Assembly (NCBI GenBank): GCA_002448445.1
Contig: DJYC01000041.1
Coordinates: forward strand, 1 to 5,412
DNA from: Treponema sp. UBA6988
GTDB taxonomy: Bacteria; Spirochaetota; Spirochaetia; Treponematales; Treponemataceae
DNA length: 5,412 nucleotides
Reading direction: 5' to 3'
Below the pieces are notes generated by a model. The model searched no databases, was not told the DNA's origin, and saw only the letters and a list, made by a program, of their open reading frames with translations. A program made the translations under genes and the position numbers. Shown here one piece after another: positions 1 to 5,282 of the stretch (positions are counted from its first letter, which is position 1; each line of letters opens with the position of its first letter).

Positions 1-15
1 AGGAGGCCGCCGGCT
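1..15 (+). rRNA. 5S ribosomal RNA, 3' end only (cut by window edge)
   Basis: The first 14 bases match the last 14 bases of the complete 5S gene further right (263-276), with one difference: C at position 7 where the other copy has T at 269. A run of eight T (15-22) follows directly, as a run of seven T follows the complete copy. This is the 3' strand of helix I of a 5S rRNA whose body lies left of the window. Upstream 23S and 16S genes are expected by family habit but cannot be seen. A chance match is possible because the piece is so short, but the shared T-run makes a true copy likely. Confidence 0.75.
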
Positions 16-66
16 TTTTTTTATCTATTAAGAGAAAGTTGGCATTGGAGAGTTTTTATATGCTTA

Positions 67-90
67 AAGAGTCTTTTCTAAAGGGCTCTT
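67..90 (+). other. Hairpin between the two 5S genes
   Basis: AAGAGTC (67-73) pairs with GGGCTCTT (the bases at 84-90) over seven pairs, with one G-T wobble and a ten-base loop. No T-run follows, so it does not look like a terminator. In a co-transcribed 5S-5S precursor it could be a processing stem. A second, weaker stem (121-127 with 135-141, two or three wobbles) lies closer to the second 5S. I see no good promoter in the spacer: TTGAAA at 107-112 and the TATTTT at 142-147 are about 29 bases apart, which is too far. Confidence 0.4.
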
Positions 91-164
91 GGATGGAGTT
101 TGGAGTTTGAAAACATAAATGCTGGAGGTTTTTCTTCCGGCTATTTTAATGATACGGTATTTTA

Positions 165-277
165 TGCCGGTGACCATGGCGTGGGTGCCATACCCGTTCC
201 CATCCCGAACACGGAAGTCAAGCCCCACAGCGCCGATGATAGTGGCTTCGCGCCGCGAAAGTAGGAGGTCGCCGGCT
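165..277 (+). rRNA. 5S ribosomal RNA
   Basis: This is a complete 5S rRNA, the small RNA of the large ribosomal subunit's central protuberance. The diagnostic core CCGAACACGGAAGTCAAGC lies near 205-223. The closing helix I pairs 166-175 with 267-276 over ten base pairs, with one G-T wobble at 171/271. The GCGCCGATGATAGTGG segment (near 230-244) and GCGAAAGTAGGAGG (near 255-268) match the usual loop D/E and helix IV region. The length of about 113 bases is normal for bacteria. The ends are set from helix I and could be off by one or two bases. Seven T (277-283) follow helix I at once, so the helix itself could help end transcription. It lies about 150 bases after the end of another 5S copy, so this is a tandem 5S arrangement at the tail of an rRNA locus. 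A short reading frame across 119-322 is an artefact of this gene. Confidence 0.96.
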
Positions 278-311
278 TTTTTTATTCTGGAAATCGTCTA
301 TGAATCTATAG

Positions 312-336
312 GAAGCTTCTAAAAGCTTCAGTTTTT
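312..336 (+). terminator. Intrinsic terminator of the rRNA unit
   Basis: GAAGCTT (312-318) and AAGCTTC (323-329) form a perfect seven-pair stem with a four-base loop, followed after two bases by five T (332-336). It lies 35 bases after the second 5S gene and reads on the same strand, so it probably ends the rRNA transcript as a back-up to the T-run directly after the 5S. The stem is AT-rich and of moderate strength. Confidence 0.7.
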
Positions 337-538
337 CGAGGTCTCCTAATCTAATCTAAGAACACCACCAGAATTTAATTCTTTCAACTGTGTTCGACAA
401 TTCCTTAGGTCTTGCTAGGGTGGCAGTACTTTCCAACAACTTTATTTACGCAAATGGTAGGCACTGTGTGTTGTTAGTATAAGTTGTGAATATAAAGTAA
501 TCTGCCAATTCTAGGGCAGTTAAAATGAATGTTACCGC
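337..538. other. Intergenic stretch with no recognised feature
   Basis: No reading frame of convincing length or start context lies here, and I find no tRNA cloverleaf or promoter pair I would defend. A weak pairing of AACAAC (435-440) with GTTGTT (470-475) is too short to mean much. It separates two units that run toward each other: the rRNA locus from the left and the chemoreceptor from the right. Confidence 0.6.
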
Positions 539-572
539 AAAAAAAAACGGCACCGCTTAGTTTGCAGTGCCG
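539..572 (-). terminator. Intrinsic terminator of the six-helix chemoreceptor gene
   Basis: On the - strand CGGCACTGC and GCGGTGCCG form a nine-pair stem with one G-U wobble and a seven-base loop. Nine U follow it (the A-run at 539-547 on the + strand). It starts about 23 bases after the stop codon of the receptor gene. GC-rich stem, short loop and long U-tract make this a textbook Rho-independent terminator. Confidence 0.93.
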
Positions 573-595
573 CTTGCTTGAAAGAAAGTTTTTGC

Positions 596-2467
596 TTATG
601 AAAGCTTGAACTTGTTGATATTCTTTGAAAGTTCCTCCATGTCCTTGGAGTTGTGGACGGAGGCTGCGTTTACAGCCTTTACGGAAGAGAGAATTTCGTC
701 CGTGCCATTTGACATCTGAATCATTGTGTTGTCGATTTCCGCACTGTTCTTGCCAAGCTTTTCCATTTCTGCAACAATCTGCTTTCCTGAGTTTAGCATT
801 TCCTTTGCACCGTCGCGAACAGTGATTGTGCTTTCGTTGATGCTTTCCATGGCTCCAAGAACCTGCGTTGAACCAGCGCTTTGTTCGTTCATGGCGCTCA
901 TAACAACCTGTTCCTGGTCCTTTACCGTTTGGGTCAGGGTAAAGATGTCTGCAAACTGCTTCTGTAAAATCTTGATGCTTGAAGAAACGCTCTTGATTAC
1001 TTCGCTAAGGCTCTGCAAACTGCCCGTGATGTTCTTACCCTGGTTGTTACTCTGTTCAGCAAGCTTACGGATTTCGTCTGCAACGACCGCAAAGCCTTTT
1101 CCCGCTTCTCCAGCATGGGCTGCTTCGATGGCAGCGTTCATGGCCAGAAGGTTGGTCTGCTCAGCGATGTTCTGGATGATGTTTGATGCATCCATAAGGC
1201 CCGTTGATTCGCGGACGATTTTGTCGGACATTGTTGCGGTATTTTCTACGTTTTTCTGACCGATGTTTGATGCGTTAAAGAGCTGTGTTACTGCTTCCTG
1301 GTTCTTGCCGAGGATTGAAGAAACGCTCTGTATATTTGCAACCATCTGGCGGACTGCGGCTGAACTTTCCTCTACTGCGGCAGACTGCTGGGAAACCTGT
1401 TCATTGAGGTTTTCGATTTCCTTCATCATGTTTTTTACAATCTGCGTGTTCTTGTCGGAAGAGCGGGCTTGCTCGGTGATTCTGTCCTTTACCGAGTTGA
1501 TATTGTTTACAATCTGTTCAACGCTGCTTGACGTACGGGTCATGCTGGAGTTGAGGTTGTTGGCGGTTTTTGCCGAGTTGCTGATGTTTTCCTGTACACC
1601 GTAAAGCAAGTCCTTGGTTTGCATGAAGAATGCGTTAAGGTGGTTTGCGAGAAGACCAAATTCATCGCGGCTGATTACTTGTAGACGGCTTACCGTATAG
1701 TCTCCGCTTTCCAAGCTACCGCTGAAGCGGCTTACGTGATCGATGCGCTCTACAAGTCCCTTTGCAATCATTACAAAGTCCATGATAACGATTACGAAGC
1801 TGAATATGGATATTGGAAGCTGGGTTGTAAAGAAAAGCTGCCTTATGCTTAAGTCGGCGTTTCCCTTCATGAATATGGGGGAGAAGATAAGAAGAAGGGT
1901 TCCTGCAATGCCGAAGCCTGCTACAAGTACGTTGCGGCTAAGGATTGTGAACTTTAGGTGTTCAACTCCGAAGGGAAGGAAGGAAAGCCAGTGTTCCCAG
2001 GATTCAATCCACTTGATGTAGAACAAAAGCGAGAATAGGAAGACTGTTCCGACGTAGAGGCATAGGAATGCGAGTGTTTCGTAGCTGTCTATGCCGTGTG
2101 ACCGGGCTGAAATTCCCAAGAGGATTGGGTAGACGGCGCATCCTGTAAGGAGTATTCCGATTAAAAGCGTCGGAACCTTGTTTACCGCTTCGTTTATGGC
2201 ATGGATGGAGTCCTGAGTTCCGTCGTAAAGGTAAATCTTGTTTACCGTACGGCGCATTAATATATAGAAGGAAGCTATATATACTATGTCGTATAGAATG
2301 ACAAAGGGGGAGAGGTGCAAGAGAAAGAAGTTTGCAATGGTAAAGGTCTTGTTGTAGGCACCGTATCCCGTGGACCACAGGATTGGAAAAAGGATTGCAA
2401 GCCAGTACATGACTAATACTTTTGTGGGAATTTCAGGAATCTGAAATTTTTCGGTCTTTTCATTCAT
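596..2467 (-). CDS. Methyl-accepting chemotaxis protein with six-helix membrane sensor
   Basis: Chemoreceptor of 623 residues that should control CheA kinase through CheW in the inner-membrane array. Six hydrophobic helices lie at about 17-38, 44-72, 98-121, 129-151, 178-201 and 217-238. Charges (RR near 72, K and R in the 2-3 and 4-5 loops) fit an N-in, C-in topology, with external loops of only about 10-17 residues, so there is no room for a periplasmic ligand domain. A HAMP-like linker follows at about 239-290 (DEFGLL at 268-273), then a long coiled-coil signalling domain to the end. The hairpin tip at 430-470 holds EQTNLLAMNAAIEAAHAGE, the CheA/CheW contact signature. A canonical methylation site is seen at E366-E367 (SAAVEESSAA) and a second at E528-Q529. 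There is no C-terminal CheR/CheB tether pentapeptide; the tail ends FKLS. The ligand is unknown; membrane or energy sensing is only an inference from the topology. AGGAG lies 12 bases before the ATG, rather far, but no better start is near. Confidence 0.95.
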   Translation of the reverse strand: MNEKTEKFQIPEIPTKVLVMYWLAILFPILWSTGYGAYNKTFTIANFFLLHLSPFVILYDIVYIASFYILMRRTVNKIYLYDGTQDSIHAINEAVNKVPTLLIGILLTGCAVYPILLGISARSHGIDSYETLAFLCLYVGTVFLFSLLFYIKWIESWEHWLSFLPFGVEHLKFTILSRNVLVAGFGIAGTLLLIFSPIFMKGNADLSIRQLFFTTQLPISIFSFVIVIMDFVMIAKGLVERIDHVSRFSGSLESGDYTVSRLQVISRDEFGLLANHLNAFFMQTKDLLYGVQENISNSAKTANNLNSSMTRTSSSVEQIVNNINSVKDRITEQARSSDKNTQIVKNMMKEIENLNEQVSQQSAAVEESSAAVRQMVANIQSVSSILGKNQEAVTQLFNASNIGQKNVENTATMSDKIVRESTGLMDASNIIQNIAEQTNLLAMNAAIEAAHAGEAGKGFAVVADEIRKLAEQSNNQGKNITGSLQSLSEVIKSVSSSIKILQKQFADIFTLTQTVKDQEQVVMSAMNEQSAGSTQVLGAMESINESTITVRDGAKEMLNSGKQIVAEMEKLGKNSAEIDNTMIQMSNGTDEILSSVKAVNAASVHNSKDMEELSKNINKFKLS

Positions 2468-2479
2468 TTGTAAAAAACA

Positions 2480-2484
2480 CTCCT
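2480..2484 (-). promoter_or_regulatory. Ribosome binding site of the six-helix receptor
   Basis: On the - strand AGGAG lies 12 bases before the ATG at 2467. The site is a strong match, but the spacing is longer than the usual 5-9 bases, which may lower translation. The next ATG, overlapping at 2463, is out of frame, so the listed start remains the best. Confidence 0.65.
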
Positions 2485-2565
2485 GCTTTTTTATTTATAA
2501 TCGTATCATTTTAACATCTGCAGCAAAAAGCAGAGAAAATGGACTTTTATAGACTATCAACTTAG

Positions 2566-2594
2566 AATTTATCACACAAAATTAAGGTTGTCAA
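2566..2594 (-). promoter_or_regulatory. Sigma-70-type promoter of the six-helix receptor
   Basis: On the - strand a perfect TTGACA (2594-2589) is followed after exactly 17 bases by TAAATT (2571-2566), which matches the -10 consensus at four of six positions. The start of transcription would fall near 2558-2560, giving a leader of roughly 90 bases with one small hairpin (2517-2521 with 2530-2534). I looked for the sigma-28 flagellar pattern TAAA-N15-GCCGATAA and did not find it, so this receptor appears to have housekeeping-type expression. The palindromic block begins about 20 bases upstream of the -35 box. Confidence 0.7.
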
Positions 2595-2613
2595 CTTTTG
2601 CACATGGAAATCA

Positions 2614-2657
2614 ACGCATCCCGCAGCAAGTGTGTGCTGTGAACCCGAAGGATGCGT
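2614..2657. repeat. Stem with inner hairpin, left edge of the repeat block
   Basis: ACGCATCC (2614-2621) pairs perfectly with GGATGCGT (2650-2657). Inside it CAGCA (2624-2628) pairs with TGCTG (2635-2639) around a six-base loop, leaving an asymmetric ten-base bulge (2640-2649). The two-tier shape is more ordered than chance would readily give in 44 bases. Confidence 0.6.
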
Positions 2658-2702
2658 GTGGAAAGGGGTACTTGATAAAAAGCCTACGCCCGATTGGAAT
2701 GG

Positions 2703-2731
2703 TTGCCGCAGGCAAGACCGCCGCAAGGCGG
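2703..2731. repeat. Twin short GC hairpins
   Basis: TTGCC-GCA-GGCAA (2703-2715) is followed two bases later by CCGCC-GCAA-GGCGG (2718-2731). Both have five-pair stems with tiny loops, and the second loop is of the GNRA type when read on the + strand. The two look like variants of one unit placed side by side. Confidence 0.55.
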
Positions 2732-2759
2732 GCCGGAGCGATAGCGCAGCCATGGAAAG

Positions 2760-2793
2760 CGGGTATAAATTGCATCCCTGCAATTTATACCCG
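2760..2793. repeat. Perfect 15-bp palindrome with 4-base loop
   Basis: The arm 2760-2774 (CGGGTATAAATTGCA) pairs with 2779-2793 without a mismatch around the loop TCCC. No T-run follows on either strand, so it is not a standard terminator. As DNA it could extrude a cruciform; as RNA it would be a very stable stem-loop in any read-through transcript from the Cache receptor. Confidence 0.85.
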
Positions 2794-2815
2794 TGAGTTT
2801 TCTTCGAAAACTCAC
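2793..2815. repeat. Perfect 10-bp palindrome abutting the 15-bp one
   Basis: GTGAGTTTTC (2793-2802) pairs with GAAAACTCAC (2806-2815) around a three-base loop. It shares base 2793 with the previous palindrome, so the two hairpins would stack end to end. Four T inside the arm do not form a terminator tail. Confidence 0.8.
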
Positions 2816-2869
2816 CCATGTAACCGCAAAGACATGACGCGCCTTCCATGGCGCTGCTTTATTGGCATT

Positions 2870-2887
2870 GGTATAAATTGCAGGGAT
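2870..2887. repeat. 18-bp inverted copy of the palindrome arm
   Basis: Bases 2870-2887 are the exact reverse complement of 2774-2791, that is, of the right arm plus loop of the 15-bp palindrome, 78 bases away. The copy is not followed by a second arm, so it looks like a truncated extra copy of the same element or the end of a larger inverted repeat. Confidence 0.8.
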
Positions 2888-2891
2888 TTGA

Positions 2892-2910
2892 CCGGGCAGG
2901 TAGTGCCCGG
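2892..2910. repeat. CCGGGCA hairpin after the Cache receptor gene
   Basis: CCGGGCA (2892-2898) and TGCCCGG (2904-2910) pair over seven bases with a five-base loop. ACCGGGCA occurs again at 2921-2928. On the - strand this is the first strong hairpin after the stop codon at 2962, but no U-run follows it, so it is a poor intrinsic terminator. The word GACCGGGCAGG at 2890-2900 recurs at 5366-5376. Confidence 0.65.
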
Positions 2911-2961
2911 GCACAGTTTTACCGGGCATGCCGTCCGTATTAGAAGAATTAAAATAAGGAA

Positions 2962-5034
2962 TCAGACTTTGAACTGGTCAAGCTGGGTTCCTATGTTGTT
3001 GATAGATTCGTCCATCTGCTTTGAGAGGGCGGAAAGCTTTTCTCCTGTCTGGGTAATCGTCATTGCACCGGAAGACATGTCGTCCATTCCGTGCTGGAGG
3101 TCTTTTGCGGCGCTCTTGAGTTTTGCGATTTCGTCGAGGATTGCGTTGTTTCCGTGCTCCATTTCTGCGGATGCGCTCTTTACTTCGTTTGAGTTGTCGT
3201 TAAGGATTCCGAGGGACTCGTTGATCTGCCTTGAACCGTTCTTCTGTTCCTGCATTGCGCTTGTGATTTGGTCTACCAGAAGGTGGGTGGAGGAGATGTC
3301 CTGTGAGAGCGAGTTTAGCATTTCGCGGGATTCCTGGGATGCGGTTACGATTTCTGTAACTGCGCTCTGGATGTTCTGAAGCTGGTTACCGATTGTCTTT
3401 GACTGTGATGAAGAGTTTTCGGAAAGCTTACGGATTTCGTCTGCAACAACGCTAAAGCCTTTTCCTGCTTCTCCTGCGTGGGCTGCTTCGATAGCGGCGT
3501 TCATAGCGAGGAGGTTTGTCTGTTCAGCTATGGAAGAGATGATTTTGTTTGCATCCTGCAGCATCTGGGACTGTTCCTGAATCTTAAGGATTCTGTTGTT
3601 AACGTCTTCCTGCTTTTTTACGCCGTTCTGGGTCTTGTCCTGAAGGCCGGCGAATGACTTTGAAAGGTGGGTTACGGATACGTTTACGCTGTCTATGTTG
3701 CCAACCATCTGGGCTACTGCTGCGGAAGCCTGGCTTACGCTGTTTGACTGGGTGTTAATCATTGAGCCAAGGGAGTTGATGTTGGTGCTTATTTCGCTTA
3801 CGGTTCCAACGGTTCCTTCAACGCTGCCTGTCTGGGCTGTGATGCTCTGACCCATGTTGCTGATGATTTGGCTTATCTGGGAGATGGCGTTGGTTGTGTC
3901 CTGGGTACAAGACTTAAGGTTGCGTCCTGTGTTGTCCAGTTCGTTCCTTGCGTTTTTAACTTCGCCTACGATTTCCTGCAGCTTTCTGATGAAGCCGTTT
4001 ACGCTGTCTACAACTTCGTCAAAAATCTTGAAGAGTGAGCGGGCCGGCTTTTTGATGCGCTTTGTAAGGTCTGCGTTGCCTGATGAAAGCTCGTCGATTG
4101 CGTCTTTTAGAACCCTCATCTGGGTGATTATGTTTACGATTGCGAGCGAGAGTGCAACGATTACCGCTATTACAAGCAATGCCCTGATGAGCGAGCTGTA
4201 TGCATTCTTGAAGAATTCTGCCTGGGTATAGGGGACGAAGAGGACCATGTGCCAGTTTACGAGTGTGATTGGCGCGAGGACGTACTGACCGTCCAGGCGG
4301 GTATGGCTTGTACATTCTTTGGGTACGTTGTCAAAGTCGTTGAGGGCAGTGAGTTTGTCTGTTACCTTGATTTTGTCCTTAAGGATTGTCTCGTCTGCCG
4401 CACCAGTTATTTCTAGCAGATCGTTGTAGAGGTACATCTCTATGTTTTGGTCAAGGCCTGCGTACATTGTGCGGATGAAGTCTGTAAGGGGAACTCCTGT
4501 TCCTACTATACCAATCGGATTGCGGTCTTTGTCTCGTACAACTGCGTTGAGCCAGAGCATTGTTGTTCCCAGGTTGGGGTTGTAGTTGATGTTGAAGTTG
4601 TATTCTTCTGTTTCGTACATGGTCATGTTGAACCAGTATTCGTTGGGGTCGTTGGGGTCTACAACGTAGGAGAATTTCATTCCGCTCCAGAATTCCATGT
4701 TTTTCTTGGAAATCCAGAAGACGCTTTTGCTTAGGAAGGAGTCGGAATAGGCCTCAAAGTCTTTGAATGCGCTCTTGCGTATTTCTTCGTCGTCGGGGTT
4801 CTGCATGAATTCCACGATGGAAGGGGACTTCATCATCTGTCTTACGAGAACCAGCTGGCTGTTCATGCTGGCATTGAATTCCAGGGTTTTGATTTCTACG
4901 TGCCTTTCCATTAAGGTGTTTTCGGTGCGGATAAAGTTTCTTTTTGCTTGTATATTGACGAAAACTAATGCAATAACAATTGCCGCAAGTGTGCCAAAGA
5001 CGACGTAGATGACTTTTGAATTCTTTTTCTTCAT
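2962..5034 (-). CDS. Methyl-accepting chemotaxis protein with periplasmic double-Cache sensor
   Basis: Chemoreceptor of 690 residues (numbered from the start at 5034). TM1 is at about 7-29, a periplasmic domain at 30-279, TM2 at about 280-304, then HAMP (about 301-354), then the signalling coiled coil to the end. The ectodomain size, the YWF at 133-135, the segment GIVGTGVPL near 175-183 and the C-terminal DGQYVLAPI...NWHMVLFVPY stretch fit a dCache ligand-binding domain. The amino-acid dCache motif has Arg two residues before Trp and an Asp in the GVxGVD strand; here those are Glu132 and Gly180, so an ordinary amino-acid ligand is doubtful. The CheA/CheW tip at 502-527 is identical over 26 residues to the neighbouring receptor. 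One methylation position reads S434-Q435 instead of Glu-Glu; another (E596-Q597) is intact. The tail ends QFKV without a CheR tether. A start 12 bases earlier (5046, 694 residues) is in frame but has no ribosome binding site, whereas GGAG precedes 5034 by six bases. Confidence 0.94.
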   Translation of the reverse strand: MKKKNSKVIYVVFGTLAAIVIALVFVNIQAKRNFIRTENTLMERHVEIKTLEFNASMNSQLVLVRQMMKSPSIVEFMQNPDDEEIRKSAFKDFEAYSDSFLSKSVFWISKKNMEFWSGMKFSYVVDPNDPNEYWFNMTMYETEEYNFNINYNPNLGTTMLWLNAVVRDKDRNPIGIVGTGVPLTDFIRTMYAGLDQNIEMYLYNDLLEITGAADETILKDKIKVTDKLTALNDFDNVPKECTSHTRLDGQYVLAPITLVNWHMVLFVPYTQAEFFKNAYSSLIRALLVIAVIVALSLAIVNIITQMRVLKDAIDELSSGNADLTKRIKKPARSLFKIFDEVVDSVNGFIRKLQEIVGEVKNARNELDNTGRNLKSCTQDTTNAISQISQIISNMGQSITAQTGSVEGTVGTVSEISTNINSLGSMINTQSNSVSQASAAVAQMVGNIDSVNVSVTHLSKSFAGLQDKTQNGVKKQEDVNNRILKIQEQSQMLQDANKIISSIAEQTNLLAMNAAIEAAHAGEAGKGFSVVADEIRKLSENSSSQSKTIGNQLQNIQSAVTEIVTASQESREMLNSLSQDISSTHLLVDQITSAMQEQKNGSRQINESLGILNDNSNEVKSASAEMEHGNNAILDEIAKLKSAAKDLQHGMDDMSSGAMTITQTGEKLSALSKQMDESINNIGTQLDQFKV

Positions 5035-5040
5035 GTTTTG

Positions 5041-5044
5041 CTCC
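5041..5044 (-). promoter_or_regulatory. Ribosome binding site that decides the Cache receptor start
   Basis: On the - strand GGAG lies six bases before the ATG at 5034 and overlaps the codon after the upstream in-frame ATG at 5046. Upstream of 5046 there is only a weak AAAGAAAG far away. This favours 5034 and gives the usual MKKKN... receptor N-terminus just before TM1. Confidence 0.7.
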
Positions 5045-5125
5045 ATTGTAAAATTTGCTACTTTCTTTACTATTTGATGGCATCAACAAGCTTTATGCAT
5101 AGCAGTGGGGGTTGGATTCCTTTTT

Positions 5126-5160
5126 GTGCCATGGAGCGCCGGGTTTTTAGCCCTACGCAC
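5126..5160 (-). other. Small structured segment in the Cache receptor leader
   Basis: GTGC (5126-5129) can pair with GCAC (5157-5160), and inside it GGG (5141-5143) with CCC (5151-5153); a competing GCG/CGC pair (5136-5138 with 5156-5158) excludes the outer stem. The segment is GC-rich in an otherwise AT-rich leader of about 140 bases. It does not match a riboswitch I know, and the stems are short, so this is only a possible regulatory leader. Confidence 0.3.
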
Positions 5161-5184
5161 GAATAAACCGAATCTCCCAAAATT

Positions 5185-5213
5185 ATTTTATAGTCCAAAA
5201 TGTGAATTTTCAA
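5185..5213 (-). promoter_or_regulatory. Sigma-70-type promoter of the Cache receptor
   Basis: On the - strand TTGAAA (5213-5208) and TAAAAT (5190-5185) each match the consensus at five of six positions and are separated by exactly 17 bases. Transcription would start near 5178 and give a leader of about 140 bases before the ATG at 5034. The surrounding sequence is strongly AT-rich, which supports a promoter but also raises the chance of a random match. Confidence 0.6.
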
Positions 5214-5282
5214 GAAAATTATAAGAAAATTAGTTTTTTTTTCCGAAATTTTATGGAATTTTTATTTTTGGATTTGAGAGTT

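Larger units (their letters stand above)
2614..2930. repeat. Palindrome-rich non-coding repeat block between the receptor genes
   Basis: Six or more inverted repeats sit head to tail here, in GC-rich sequence unlike the AT-rich promoter on its left. In order they are: 2614-2621 with 2650-2657 (8 pairs, enclosing 2624-2628 with 2635-2639); 2703-2707 with 2711-2715; 2718-2722 with 2727-2731 around a GCAA loop; 2760-2774 with 2779-2793 (15 pairs); 2793-2802 with 2806-2815 (10 pairs); and 2892-2898 with 2904-2910. An outer pair, 2749-2757 with 2844-2852, encloses the two longest hairpins. Bases 2870-2887 are an inverted copy of 2774-2791. Short frames across it (for example 2562-2849 and 2684-2929 on the - strand) lack start signals and look non-coding. 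The pattern suggests a mosaic of dispersed palindromic elements of the REP/MITE kind; I cannot name the family or show other copies. Confidence 0.7.

Noticed and set aside
119..322. A 67-residue + strand reading frame
   Set aside because: It runs across the 5S rRNA gene and its flanks; the codons are explained by the RNA.
360..415. Possible tRNA, because of a GTTCGA word
   Set aside because: No matching acceptor, anticodon or D arm can be paired around it.
2468..2600. Sigma-28 flagellar promoter for the six-helix receptor
   Set aside because: TAAA and GATA words occur but not with the required 15-base spacing and GCCGATAA core; the TTGACA/TAAATT pair fits far better.
2562..2849. Short - strand frames (also 2684-2929) in the repeat block
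   Set aside because: They are Arg/Pro/Cys-rich translations of palindromic GC-rich DNA, lack start signals and have no family I recognise. Automatic pipelines may call them hypothetical proteins.
2614..2930. CRISPR array or integron attC sites
   Set aside because: The repeats are palindromes of different sequence and spacing, with no constant repeat-spacer rhythm and no conserved attC core pair that I could find.
2588..3379. A 263-residue + strand reading frame
   Set aside because: Its right half is antisense to the Cache receptor and its left half covers the palindromic block; it has no ribosome binding site and no recognisable domain.
5126..5178. Possible cyclic-di-GMP (GEMM) riboswitch in the Cache receptor leader
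   Set aside because: A GCGTAGGGCTAAAAACC segment on the - strand faintly recalls the first half of GEMM, but the receptor half and the second stem are absent.
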